Positions 52,006 through 62,985 are shown, numbered from the stretch's first letter. The stretch: 64,000 bases of DNA from Diplonema papillatum (GCA_030068145.1 JAPJBO010000134.1:284564-348563), one strand, 5' to 3'. The notes: generated from the letters alone by a model not told the origin. Made by a program: numbers and translations.

Positions 52006-54833
52006 TCAGGGTAGTGTCAAGTCAATTTTGCGCTTTTTCGCTACCTTCTCCACCGGCTCAGACTCTCCAGCAAACCATGCTGCCCTTAGGGCTTCGGCTG
52101 CGAAGCCAGAAGTAAAAAGGTCGATTACCTCCTCCGCAGTCGCGTCGTCCATCTCCTTCTCATCGGTGTCTTCGATGAAAAAGAGGGCGCGCAGTGTCGT
52201 GTTCAGCATGCGGTTGCGCAGTCGGGTCTTTACACGGGCCAGGGTACTGAACTGGCGTTCACTTTCTGCAGAGGAACTGACAATGGTCTGTGCCAGTTCG
52301 ACCAGTTGTCTCAATGGCTGCATGCGGGCACTCGCAGTGCCATCAGGGGCGAAGGCTTGATACACCGCGTGTGCATTTTTGGAGTATCTTGAGGCGCGTA
52401 GAACCTCCTTAAGTAGGGTCCAGTCTCTCACCAGGTCTGCCTCGGTCATTCCGTGCAAAAGGGGAGTGCCGTGGTCTGTCTTCGTTTCCGAGCGAGTGGT
52501 GCTGTATGTGGGTCGAGGCATCGTGTCTGTTGCTGGCACGTCCACTTCATATTGTCGGTACGTGACCCGGCCGGGCTTGCTGTAGTATCTGTAGAGCTCC
52601 CGGATGTGTTCATCCCCCCAGTTTGTAAGGTGCGCGCCCTCTGGCCACGCAATGCGGTCAAAGACAACGAAGTGCCGAAGAACTTCCTTGGATTCAAACC
52701 GGACCGTTGTGGACTTGAGGAGTGCAGCAATGTATGGGGAGGCGATAGTCTGATGGAATGTGCTGAACGCTGCAGGGGTAACGGCAACGTTGGTCGCTTC
52801 GAAGAACGAACGGCGCCAGCAAGTGTAGTATTTCGTGATCTTTTTGGCCCTTTCTTCCGAGCTTAGTGCCCTCAATTCTGCTTCGAGCGAGTCCACTTCT
52901 CTGCAAACATCCGAGATGGTGGTCGCGGTTCCTTGGAAAACAAGAGAGATTGCATGCAGCTTTTCCAGAACGTCACACGCAAGTGCAAGACATGCAAAAA
53001 ATTGCGGCTTACTCACCTCTTTGTACAGGTGCTCTGCGTGGGTGCTGTTCCGCTCGTTCCAGATGCGTCTAAGGGCTTCGCGTATTGCAGAATACTGCAT
53101 ACGGATGACAGAGACACTTCTCCAGTAGGCCAGCCAGCGTGTATCGGACGGCTCCACCAGGGCACGATTCACCTTCTCACACATCGCTGCAAATGTCGGG
53201 TCTGCGAATACGCTGCTCAGAAGTAGCTTGTTGATGTCGGAGTCGGAGAAGATCAGCCAAAGGGCGCGGACGGTTCTGAAGAAGTCTCCCATGAACGCAA
53301 CTGCTTTTATGCCATCCTGGGCAAGGAGGTTGAGGACGTGGGCACAACACCACATGAAGAGCGCAGTAGCATTGATCCCACCGCGAACCTTCTTCTCGGC
53401 ACCCTGAAACTTCCCAGACATCGCCGAAGCCCCATCAAACGAGCAGGATACGAACGAGCCCTTCGGGAGATAACACAGCATCTGCTTTATCTTCGTTGCG
53501 TAGCCGGTTGCAGTTTGATCGTGCAGGACTTCAAGGCCAATGAAGCGCTCTTGGACAGCATTTCTCCTGAGGTAACGAACGGTGGCCACAAGTTGGTGCT
53601 TTCCCGTCACGTCGGTTGTTGCATCTGCTGTGGCTGACCAAAACCGGGACTCCCTAATCTCGGTGTACAGCCGCTTCTCTAATACCATGCAGGGTCAAAA
53701 CCTTGTGTCTTTTGAAAATGGCCAAAAAAAAAAATTCCGGAAAAAAAACGGGTTTTTTGAATTTTAAAACTTTGGAACAAACTCTGCAGTAATTTTTGAG
53801 GAAGTTGAGCAAATTCTTTTTTTTCCAAAACTTTTTTTTGGGGTCCATCGGCTCCGTGGGAGCGTTTTAAAAAGACACAAGGTTTTGACCCTGCATGAAG
53901 CTCTCTCACCACAGTTGACGATGTATACGTCACATCCTGCTTCAGCCAAGCACAGAAATCGCGGTCCTGGTGCAAGCAAGAAAAGAAGGATAGCAAGTCG
54001 TGCACGTGCACCGTGTGGGGGATTTCCAGGCGTGCGATTTTAAAGATTGTTTTGACAATCTTGCGCAGTTGAGCCCGCATCTTACTGACACCTGAACAAA
54101 GGTTTGTCATAATGTCAGAGACAGAAACATGCTCGGCGGACGTTTCGTGCCTCTTCATGCGGTTTCGGAGGTGCGTTTGGTCGGCGTAAGGCATGTTGAT
54201 GAGGACTGCTCTTGTACGCGGAAACTTTTGGCTGCAAACCTTGCACTGGGCCCCCGCATCTGACACATCGAGCCATGGATACTCGGCAAGCCACCTGTCA
54301 ACAGTGGATCGCAGAATTTTGCCACTGCCAAATGTACGAAACTTCGTGTTTTCTTCCGACTCAGGAGCGGGCTCGTCGTCAACAACAATCGGCTCAAATG
54401 CCACTGCTGAACCGGACAGGATCACGACCACGACAGCTACTAAAGCAAGAACGGAAAGTCCGACAAGACTGTCATCATCTGGGTCCGACTCATACTCGGC
54501 AACAACCTCGTAGCCTTCAAATGCGGGGGGTTCAACTGCAGCAGGTGGTGTTGGGATGGCAACTTCTGCTTGAGCGGGCAGGTCTTCGGCTGATGTGCGA
54601 GCAGTGAGAGCATTCTCGGCGGCGATCTTCTTTTGAGCAGCATCGTAGGCCTTCACCTTAGCCAGCAACTCGGCGTTCTTCAGCCTGTTGCTGCCTGTCC
54701 CCTGGTTGATGCGCCTGAGGCTTGCTTGCTTCTCAAGCTTCGGTCCTCTCCAGTTCGCGTAGTCGAACTGGATGGTTTCGTCTGAGGGGCCACGTGCAGC
54801 GGCCGCACGGAAACCGAAACTCGCAAGTGACAT
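52006..54833 (-). pseudogene. hAT-like transposase split by a MITE
   Basis: Two open blocks, 53,899-54,833 (N-terminus) and 52,006-53,683, are separated by MITE copy 5; together about 870 residues. The N-part has MSLASFGF, an acidic/Pro region, and a TTF/BED-like zinc finger (CKVCSQKF ... RHETSAEH). The C-part has the hAT core: SATADATTDVTGKHQL (first Asp), FDGASAMSGKFQG, WCCAHVLNLL, SDTRWLAYWRS, and the dimerisation region SSSAESERQFSTLARVKTRL. It ends KKRKIDLTLP. Reading frames are intact apart from the MITE, so this was disabled recently. A remnant of a sibling lies at 42,945. Confidence 0.85.
53683..53898 (+). mobile_element. MITE copy 5, inserted in the hAT transposase
   Basis: Complete inverted ends; flanks ATAC and AAGC do not match, so no intact target duplication. 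Confidence 0.88.
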
Positions 54834-54865
54834 GTTACTTGGTTTGGGCCTGGCTGACTTTGTGT

Positions 54866-54992
54866 TAACATGCAGGGTCAGAACCTTGTGTCTTTTTAAA
54901 ACGCTCCCGCGGGGCCGATGGACCCCAAAAAAAAATTTTGGCAAAAAAAAATTTTGCTCAACTTCCGCAAAAATTACTGCAGAGTTTGTTCC
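54866..54992 (-). mobile_element. MITE copy 6, truncated
   Basis: Left terminus to GAGTTTGTTCC, then unrelated GC-rich sequence. Lies just upstream of the hAT start codon. Confidence 0.82.
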
Positions 54993-55247
54993 AACTCAGT
55001 CACCCAGCCTCGGCCTCCGGCCTCGCCTGCTGTCTCGGCTCTTGTAGGTGACCCCCCTGACCCCCCACGCAAAAATCCCTTTGGCGAAAAAAATATTTTC
55101 GCCAACCCCTTTTCAGATTTTTTTTTTTTTTTGGTAACCCGGAAAAAATGCTTTACGCACGACCCCCGTGGACTAAGCGGAGAGTGTGGGACTACGTTCG
55201 TGGAGCTATGGTGGCCGAACGCTACCCACTAAAACAACCGGGGGCCC

Positions 55248-56237
55248 TTAGAGACTGCTGCTGAGGAGGCCATCCCCCGTGACTCCCCCGGAGGGGGGCT
55301 TGTCAGGCCGAGTCACGACAGCATCAGGGAGAGTGAGGTCAACCATCTCTCCCTGCTCCGCTCCTGCTCCTGGGTTTGTTTGTTTGTTTTTGCTTCCGCT
55401 GACTGATGATGATGCTGCGCTCCGAGCTACCCCTGTCAAGGGCTGACTTGCTCCCTGGCTCTCTTGCGCGCTTTGTTCCTGTGACTTGGGGTTGCCTGAC
55501 CTCCCGCTCGCTCCTGGTTTCCCTCCCCCGGCAAGGGGGGGTCCTTGTTGGCATCTTGTGCCGCTGACTCCTTGGCCGTTCCGTCCGTCCTGGCCCTCTT
55601 TCACTTTCTTGGGGTCTACCACCCTCTGCACCGCCGCACTCCTTTTCCTGGCTGGCGCTGTCGCCGCCCTCTGCTGTCCCTCCCGCCCTGCCCTGGCTGA
55701 CTGGCTGCCAGGATCCGCTGCTTGACGCCCTCGGGTGGGCTCAGGACTCACAGTCACCTTCACAGGTCGGGGGCCCCTCAAGCTCACAGTGGGGGTGGCG
55801 GCTCCTCCTGCACCCCCAGTCCCCCTCAAACCGGACGCGTTGCCCAGACGCGACCGGCATGAGTTGCTCGCTTGAGTGGCCCCTTCCCCGCTCGGGATCG
55901 TGATCACCCCTCGCTTCCCCTCCTGCGCTTCGGCCGCCGATCCAGCGCAGTGCTGCCCATTATCTCCGCCCTGGCCAGCTAGCTGCGCCTGTCCCCCCGC
56001 TGCTTTTGGTGTTAATTTTAGTGCGGCACAACCGGGGGCCCCACCTGAGCTCCGGCCCCCGGGTGCCGCTGGGGGGGCGTACGGACCATACCTTTGAAGC
56101 GGCGGCAGTGCCGCCTCCTGCCGCCCTGCTGCTGGCCTTGCCGAGGCTGCTCGGGAAGGGTTGGAGCAACCTCGCCCCGTCGCGGCTTGGGGCACCAGGA
56201 TCGCTGGGGAGACGGGGCTGCTCACCCCGCCTGGCAT
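55248..56237 (-). CDS. Low-complexity ORF of unknown function
   Basis: 329 codons from MPGGVSSPVSP. Very rich in Gly, Ala, Pro, Ser, Gln and Arg, with a basic patch RKRSAAVQRVVDPKKVKEG and, near the end, GEMVDLTLPDAVV. No family recognised. GC-rich unlike the AT-rich MITEs on both sides; it could be a gag-like or accessory gene of an element, or a chance frame in GC-rich DNA. Confidence 0.35.
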   Translation of the reverse strand: MPGGVSSPVSPAILVPQAATGRGCSNPSRAASARPAAGRQEAALPPLQRYGPYAPPAAPGGRSSGGAPGCAALKLTPKAAGGQAQLAGQGGDNGQHCAGSAAEAQEGKRGVITIPSGEGATQASNSCRSRLGNASGLRGTGGAGGAATPTVSLRGPRPVKVTVSPEPTRGRQAADPGSQSARAGREGQQRAATAPARKRSAAVQRVVDPKKVKEGQDGRNGQGVSGTRCQQGPPLAGGGKPGASGRSGNPKSQEQSAQESQGASQPLTGVARSAASSSVSGSKNKQTNPGAGAEQGEMVDLTLPDAVVTRPDKPPSGGVTGDGLLSSSL

Positions 56238-56282
56238 GTGTAAAGTATGCGTAGCATACCTATACTTAACGCTGAACCCATA

Positions 56283-56336
56283 CCTATACTTAACATTGAA
56301 CCGCGATTTTGGGTGGTTCAATGTTAAGTATAGGTA
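56283..56336. repeat. Short perfect hairpin
   Basis: CCTATACTTAACATTGAACC pairs with its complement around a 12-bp loop. MITE copy 7 follows immediately. Confidence 0.85.
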
Positions 56337-56337
56337 A

Positions 56338-56554
56338 TTACCATGCAGGGTCAAAACCTTGTGTCTTTTTGAAAATGGCAAAAAAAAAATTTCCGGAAAA
56401 AAATTGGGTTTTTTGAATTTTAAAAGTTTGGAACAAACTCTGCAGTAATTTTTGAGGAAGTTGAACAAAAAAAATTTTTTTCAAAATTTTTTTTAGGGCT
56501 CCATCGGCCCCGCGGGAGCGTTTTAAAAAGACACAAGGTTTTGACCCTGCATGT
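56338..56554 (+). mobile_element. MITE copy 7
   Basis: Flanks TTAC/TTAC; inserted between two hairpins of related sequence. Confidence 0.88.
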
Positions 56555-56555
56555 T

Positions 56556-56612
56556 ACCTATACTTAACGCTGAACCACCAAAAACCATGGTTCAGCGTTA
56601 AGTTTAGGTAAT
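56556..56612. repeat. Short hairpin
   Basis: ACCTATACTTAACGCTGAAC with a near-perfect complement (one mismatch) around a loop of about 15 bp. Confidence 0.82.
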
Positions 56613-56628
56613 TGATTGTGTAGCATGA

Positions 56629-56658
56629 CAAGACACAAGGTTTTGACCCTGCATGGTA
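56629..56658 (+). mobile_element. MITE copy 8, terminal fragment
   Basis: Only the terminal AGACACAAGG to CCCTGCATG remains, joined directly to a Merlin-family end. Confidence 0.75.
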
Positions 56659-57388
56659 GACATTTCCTCACCACCAGAGCCTCAAGAGGGTGGTAGACTA
56701 CGTGGCGCGTTTTTTTTTTTCAGGTGGAGTGGAAAAGAACGGGGATCGAAGTGTACGGGAGGGGTAAGGTAACCTGTGGGAGAGTGCCTTGCGATACAGA
56801 ATTCCCTCAGTTAAACTACGAGACTTGCGGCATAGCCAGCCCCCCTAATCTCCACCCCCTCTTTTTAAGGTTTTTTTTGATTTTTTTTGGTGGGGAGAGG
56901 ATCCCTTTTTCTGTTTTTTTTTGTTTTTTTTGGTATTTTGCTACTGATATGCCAAGAGCTGTGCTGAGAATAGCTGCTGTTGAGAACGATAGGTGACAGT
57001 GCTTGCAAAAGAAGACAGGCCAGTTGAGCTGCCGGGTGGTGTTTGCTCCTTTCCAAACCATGTTAGTCAGTTCCCTGTCACACTTGCAGGTGACAGCAGG
57101 TATGATTCCGTACTCCTGAAGTTTTTCTGCCATTGCAGCATCTCCCTGCCGGATGAGCTGCAGAACTCCAAATTTCGGCTTTGCTTCAACCCGTTTCCGG
57201 AACACACCGCTGTAGGCTTCTGTCTTCTCCTTCTTCTTCATGGCAACAGAGCTTACTTTGCGTTGCTTTGCTCTCTGCCTGTGTTTTGCAACAGGGACAG
57301 GCTCATCGTCTTCTTCTTCTTCATCGTCTTCTTCTTCTTCTTTTTTGACCCTTGACAGTGCAACACCTTCAGCCAGGGGGAGTTGCAA
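56657..57388 (-). pseudogene. Merlin/IS1595-like transposase relative, truncated
   Basis: An ORF of 190 codons with acidic Glu/Asp runs, AYSGVFRKRVEAKPKFGV and a zinc-binding block (EYGIIPAVTCKCDREL...WPVFFCKHC), homologous to the N-terminus of the complete transposase (LYSGCTRNKKRARPQI, CKCGEIL, GWPFWKCRC). The DDE core is missing: after ISVAKY the frame enters an A-rich tract and the family subterminal sequence down to 56,657. A fragment of the second retrotransposon (56,731-56,822) interrupts that end. Confidence 0.75.
56731..56822 (-). repeat. 92-bp piece of the copy-2 retrotransposon A repeat
   Basis: Starts exactly at the element end TCGTAGTTTAACTGAGG and stops after about 92 bp inside the Merlin-family end (AGGTGGAGTG ... 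ACTTGCGGC). Confidence 0.85.
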
Positions 57389-57596
57389 AAACAGCTGGGT
57401 CTGGATGCCTTCTTTTCATTCCCCTTCCATTAGCTGCTTCACCACCTGGCAGCCAGGCCAGGAACATCAGCAACCCAAAGAGGGCAAACATGTTTGTTTT
57501 GTTGCTTTTTCTCAAGTGTATTCCTGGTGGTTTCAAGATGAATAGTGGTTGGTTTTAGTGATGACAGGTATACTAGTTGGCAAAACACAGGTCTGG

Positions 57597-57714
57597 GGTC
57601 TGTACGGGGTCCATACGGGGTCCGTACGGGGTCCGTACCGGGTCCGTACCGGGTCCGTACCGGGTCCGTACGGGGTCCGTACGGGGTCCGTACGGGGTCC
57701 GTACAGGGTCAGGG
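57597..57714 (+). repeat. 12-bp minisatellite GGTCCGTACGGG
   Basis: About ten units, alternating GTACGGG and GTACCGG variants. Confidence 0.92.
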
Positions 57715-57799
57715 TCCTCACAGGGTCCTAGACAGAAAACTGGTCACCCTTGTCCCCACGCATGACACTAGGCGTGGATCAGAGCGGGTTTGCCCCAGT

Positions 57800-57802
<3 letters not shown>

Positions 57803-57831
<29 letters not shown>
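57803..57831. repeat. (CA)n microsatellite
   Basis: About 14 CA units, directly bordering an array that begins GGCAGCTCTTC. Confidence 0.92.
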
Positions 57832-57833
<2 letters not shown>

Positions 57834-58345
57834 CAGCTCTTCAGTTAGAGTCGCACAAGGCATTTCCATTACAAAAAACTTCGGTTAGAGTCGCAAGCCA
57901 TTTTCATTGAGAAAAACTTCGGTTAGAGTCGCGTAGAGCATTTCCATTACAAAAAACTTCGGTTAGAGTCGCAAGCCATTTTCATTGAGAAAAACTTCGG
58001 TTAGAGTCGCGTAGAGCATTTTCATTACAAAAAACTTCGGTTAGAGTCGCAAGCCATTTTCATTGAGAAAAACTTCGGTTAGAGTCGCAAGCATTTCCAT
58101 TACAAAAAACTTCGGTTAGAGTCGCAAGCCATTTTCATTGAGAAAAACTTCGGTTAGAGTCGCGTAGAGCATTTCCATTACAAAAAACTTCGGTTAGAGT
58201 CGCAAGCCATTTTCATTGAGAAAAAACTTCGGTTAGAGTCGCGTAGAGCATTTTCATTACAAAAAACTTCGGTTAGAGTCGCAAGCCATTTTCATTGAGA
58301 AAAACTTCGGTTAGAGTCGCAAGCCATTTTCATTGAGAAAACGGA
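57832..58345 (+). repeat. CTTCGGTTAGAGTCGC terminal array, isolated left end
   Basis: Alternating about 38-bp (GCAAGCCATTTTCATTGAG) and 41-bp (GCGTAGAGCATTTCCATTAC) monomers, beginning with GGCAGCTCTTCAGTTAGAG. Same as the left terminus of the element at 59,319, so it is probably the left end of another copy, inserted into (CA)n; its right end was not found. Confidence 0.85.
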
Positions 58346-58377
58346 GAAAACCATAAGGGAAGCACTTAAGTCGGGAA

Positions 58378-58556
58378 AATATTTATCGGAAACTGTTTCC
58401 GATAAATATTTTTTTTTGTTTCCGATAAATATTTTTTTTGTTTCCGATAAATATTTTCTTGTTTCCGATAAATATTTTTCTGTTTCCGATATATATTTTT
58501 TTGTTTCCGATAAATATTTTTTGTTTCCGATAAATATTTTTCTGTTTCCGATAAGT
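58378..58556 (+). repeat. GTTTCCGATAAATATTTTT minisatellite
   Basis: About eight units of 20-25 bp; the first unit is inverted, forming a palindrome at 58,380-58,410. Confidence 0.92.
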
Positions 58557-59310
58557 ATTGATCACTTTGACAGTAGGTTCACCTACTTCGTCCCGTGGAC
58601 GACCGCGACGAAGCCAAATACGATCGTTTTTCTATCTAGTTTTGGGTCGAAAGCCTCCCCAGCAAAGGCTGTTCAATTTTCAACGCCAGATACGCAAACC
58701 TTTTCGAATGCAGCACACGGGTATCCATCAAGTGACATCTAACTATCTGGTTGCATTGAGCAGTATCCGGATCTGAAAGCTGAAGACTTTGTACCACTTC
58801 ACCGCGACAAAGGTCACGAACCGGGTTCGGCTTACACTGCAGTTGCAGTAAAACTGCGTCTTGCGCACGAGCGCGGAAATCCGCCACCCACCATTCGGCT
58901 AGATATTGCAAGAACACAACTGCAAAGCTTACTACAAACGGATAGTGTTACAAAGGCGAACGAATCATGCGAGAACCTACGTAGGGGCCCCTCAACAGCT
59001 TTCAGAACGGCAAGTCAAGAAAAGGATAAGTTTGCACATTCTACTTCCGTCTGATCTGCATGTTCCCCAGTTCTACCCTTCATTGATCTGTTGTGTGTAT
59101 TCGCAACGACTTCATCCGGGTCCTATGCGGCCCCAATACGACAAAACTGCATGCGGTCCTGACCAGGTAACATCCTCCTACCTGAAAATGTCTAACCACG
59201 ACTACGGATTTGGTGCCATCGAGGCAGCCATGGAGTGTAAGTATGCCAACGGGGCTTAGTAGTATCGGGGCTGCCGTGCATACTAGTTCCCGTAAAATAT
59301 TTGTTTCCCT
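58557..59310. other. Unassigned sequence between two terminal arrays
   Basis: A plus-strand frame at 58,906-59,259 (ending MSNHDYGFGAIEAAMECKY-ANGA) is not recognised. Perhaps interior of a degraded element. Confidence 0.35.
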
Positions 59311-59318
59311 TGACTTGT

Positions 59319-59881
59319 GGCAGCTCTTCGGTTAGAGTCGCACAAGGCATTTCCATTACAAAAAACTTCGGTTAGAGTCGCAAGCCATTTTCATTGAGAA
59401 AAACTTCGGTTAGAGTCGCGTAGAGCATTTCCATTACAAAAAACTTCGGTTAGAGTCGCAAGCCATTTTCATTGAGAAAAACTTCGGTTAGAGTCGCGTA
59501 GAGCATTTCCATTACAAAAAACTTCGGTTAGAGTCGCAAGCCATTTTCATTGAGAAAAACTTCGGTTAGAGTCGCGTAGAGCATTTCCATTACAAAAAAC
59601 TTCGGTTAGAGTCGCAAGCCATTTTCATTACAAAAAACTTCGGTTAGAGTCGCAAGCCATTTTCATTACAAAAAACTTCGGTTAGAGTCGCAAGCCATTT
59701 TCATTACAAAAAACTTCGGTTAGAGTCGCAAGCCATTTTCATTACAAAAAACTTCGGTTAGAGTCGCAAGCCATTTTCATTACAAAAAACTTCGGTTAGA
59801 GTCGCAAGCCATTTTCATTACAAAAAACTTCGGTTAGAGTCGCAAGCCATTTTCATTGAGAAAAACTTCGGTAAGAGTCGT
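59319..59881 (+). repeat. Left terminal array of the Merlin-like element
   Basis: About 14 monomers; early part alternates 38/41-bp types, later part mostly the GCAAGCCATTTTCATTAC type, suggesting local expansion. Confidence 0.9.
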
Positions 59882-60100
59882 GTAACATGCAGGGTCAGAA
59901 CCTTGTGTCTTTTTAAAACGCTCCCGCGGGGCCGATGGACCCCAAAAAAAAAAGTTGGCAAAAAAAAAATTTGCTCAACTTCCGCAAAAATTACTGCAGA
60001 GTTTGTTCCAAATTTTTAAAATTTAAAAAACCCATTTTTTTTCTGGAAACAAAATTTTGGCCATTTCCAAAAAGACACAAGGTTTTGACCCTGCATGGTA
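59882..60100 (-). mobile_element. MITE copy 9, nested in the Merlin-like element
   Basis: Flanks GTAA/GTAA; inserted at the inner edge of the left array. Confidence 0.88.
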
Positions 60101-60520
60101 AGGTGGGTGAGTGTGGTGTGGGTGAGGTGGAGTGGTGGTGTGGGTGAGTGAGGTGGATGTGAGTAGTGTGGTGTGGGTGGTGGGGTGTGGGGTGGGTGGT
60201 TGGGGGGTTGGTGAGTGAGGTGGGTGATGTGAGAGTGGGTGTGGGGTGGGTTGGTGAGTGAGGTGGGTGAGTGTGGTGTGGGTGAGGTGGAGTGGTGGGT
60301 GGGTGAGTGAGGTGGATGTGAGTAGTGTGGTGTGGGTGGTGGGGTGTGGGGTGGGTGGTTGGGGGGGTTGGTGAGTGAGGTGGGTGATGTGAGAGTGGGT
60401 GTGGGGTGGGTTGGTGAGTGAGGTGGGTGAGTGTGGTGTGGGTGTGAGTGGGGGTGGGTGAGAGGTTGATGTGAGTGTGGTGTGGGAGTGGTCGGGTGTG
60501 GGTGGGTTGAGTGTGGTGCC
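60101..60520 (+). repeat. GGTGNG-rich minisatellite
   Basis: G/T on one strand only, higher-order unit of about 150 bp repeated nearly three times. Confidence 0.88.
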
Positions 60521-60775
60521 AACACAGGTCAAACTGGATTTCTGTCTTGATCTTCCCTTTGGAAGAGACACAGGCTAAACCAGGTTTCTGTCTTGAGGCA
60601 CTTGCCAACACAGGTCAAACTGGATTTCTGTCTTGATCTTCCCTTGGGAAGAGACACAGGCTAAACCAGGTTTCTGTCTTGAGGCCACACTTGCCAACAC
60701 AGGTCAAACTGGATTTCTGTCTTGATCTTCCCTTGGGAAGAGACACAGGCTAAACCAGGTTTCTGTCTTGAGGCC

Positions 60776-60780
<5 letters not shown>
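60519..60780 (+). repeat. Three copies of an about 85-bp unit
   Basis: Each starts CCAACACAGGTCAAACTGG and includes GAAGAGACACAGGCTAAACC. A (TTTC)n run follows (60,776-60,810). Confidence 0.9.
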
Positions 60781-60806
<26 letters not shown>

Positions 60807-61134
60807 TATTTTGTCCTTTATTTTCTCTCTGCTCCCTTTCTTTCTTTTTGCAGCACAAGTGTCCAGCACAACAGAGACAATGAAGAAGTAGTGAGCAGAC
60901 CATTGGAAATAACCCGAAAAATGACACACCACACACCAGGAAACAACAGAGGAACAGCAAAAACAGAATGGAAATCCCAGAAGCCACATCAGCAGTTGTG
61001 CAGGCACACAGACAGCGTGGGAAGGCTCGTAGTTGGGTGAATGTAAAAGCTTCAAAAGGTCTGCAGCTTTCTTTCTCCTCCCAATTACCTGTTAATAAAT
61101 GGATATGTTCTTCCTACACCACACTCTCTCACAG

Positions 61135-62765
61135 GAGAGAGGGCTCTGCTGTACTCTGGTTGCACACGAAACAAGAAGAGGGCCAGGCCTCAAATCCAGG
61201 TCATTGAAGTGATAAGTGATGGGAAGGAGGCTGTTGTTGAGTTGCTCCAGCTTTATGGATTGATCCCTGAGGTGGTAAAGTGCAAGTGTGGAGAAATTCT
61301 TGCCAAGTGGGAGGTGCAGGCAGACAGCCTTGGGTGGCCTTTCTGGAAATGCCGATGCCGGAACAAGGGAGTCTCTGGGTCTTCCCTATGCAACATTGCG
61401 ATCAACAAACTTGATTCCAACAACGACAAGAAGGGTCACATGCGCACGAGCCCAACAGCAGTACTCTTAAAAGTGCATGCATTCAGCCATGGGGTGTCCA
61501 ATGATGCAGTTGACACTCTCACTAAAATGGCACCCGAGACACATGCTCGCTTCTCTCGGGTTCTTGCCAAGACAACCAAGGTTGCACTTACCGAAGCGGA
61601 GAAGCTCGCTCTGCCTCTGGGAGGTCCAGAGACCTTCATCGAGCTCGATGAGTTCTCGATTGGCCTCAAGAGACGGGGTGAGGGTGCAAACCAAGAGGTT
61701 TGCTACCTGAGATTTCTGGGAATTGTTGAACGAGGATCTTCCCTGTTTGTTCTCCGTGCGTTGCCTGCTCGTTGGCAAAAGCTGATGAACCCAGGAGATG
61801 TGGTTGACCTCCCATCAGGAGGGGGAAAGTGCAAAAACACCACCTCAAAGAAATGTGTTCCACCCCCTCCTCCTATCTCCATAGCAGAGCTGGATGCCAT
61901 CCTCAGCGAAGAAGTTCTTATCCAGCTGGGAACAAATGAGAAGCCCGTCTTCATAACAACAGATGGGGCTGCAACATACCGCAGCCGGCTTGACCCCACT
62001 TCATCCAACTTCTTTTGGGGTGATGAGAACAAAGAGAAAGTACGGTATGGATGGGTCAACCACGGTCGCGAAGAGTTCACAGGGCTCCGAACGACTTGGA
62101 AACTCCTTGACGAGGAGACAGATATTCAAGAGCTGTCTGTTGAAAGTGAGGAGAGGATTCTCCTTTCAATCCACAGTGGAGCCATCGACGGTCTTAACTC
62201 AGCAGAACTCCTGTACCTGAGAACAAAGTACAGAGAGCAGAAGTGGCTTGCAGGGACACAGAAGGGGGACGGCACTTGGGGCCACCTGAAAAGACTCATC
62301 AAAATGAAGGGAGCAAGGAACACACACAAAGTTGCTGAGCTTTATGTGGCCCAATGGAAGCTTCATCATGGGGGGAAAGACAAGCTTCATTTTACTCTTC
62401 TGGCTGTTGGGGATGCTTTTCGAACAGTGTATGGTGATATATTCAAGCAGGAGGCACCTGAGGAGGTGGCAGCATTGCAGAAGACAGTAGAGTCCTTGCA
62501 GCTGGCTTTGAAGATTCTGAAGGAAACTGAGGCTGATCAAGTGTCTGTCTGTGCTGCAAGCAGTGCTCCGTCAAGCTCCCCTGGGGAAGAGCCAAAGAGG
62601 AGAAAGGTCGAAGCAGTTCCTGCAGTTGCAGCAGCAACTCATCGATGTCTCGATTGTGTTGATGATATTGATGACCTTTATGACATTGATGACATTGATG
62701 AAGACCCTGAAGCAGAACAGCCAAGTGTCCCGCTCTTTCCTATTTGTTACGACATCCTCTGGTAG
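61135..62765 (+). CDS. Merlin/IS1595-like DDE transposase
   Basis: Main exon. It begins after acceptor TCTCACAG (61,131-61,134); the frame runs through LYSGCTRNKKRARPQI to a GTG at 61,209 and on for 518 codons. An N-terminal zinc ribbon (VKCKCGEIL, WPFWKCRCRN) is followed by the ISXO2-type nuclease: first Asp in FIELDEFSIG, second in FITTDGAATYRS, and the third-residue region GDGTWGHLKRLIK. The C-terminus is acidic (DDIDDLYDIDDIDED). It should bind the terminal arrays or ends and move the element by cut and paste. The first coding exon upstream (within about 60,860-61,050) is not resolved. The family assignment rests on motifs and the 8-bp target duplication. Confidence 0.75.
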
Positions 62766-62985
62766 TTCTGTTTTTTTCAAGCAAAAGCTCTCTTACTTTC
62801 TATTTTTTCCTGTTTTGAATTGCTACTCTCCTGTCATTTTTTCCCTCCTTCCTTCCAATTTAAATGCCATTCTACTTTAGAATGGGAGGTGTTCCTGAAC
62901 ACCAAGTTGAAAACCAAAAAAAAAACAAAAAAAAAAAAAAAAAAAAAAATGGGGCCCCCCCCCCGAAAAAAAAAAAAAAAAAAAA

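Noticed and set aside
57837-58345. CRISPR-like look of the regularly spaced 38/41-bp monomers
   Set aside because: There are no unique spacers; the units are alternating satellite monomers at transposon ends in a eukaryotic genome.
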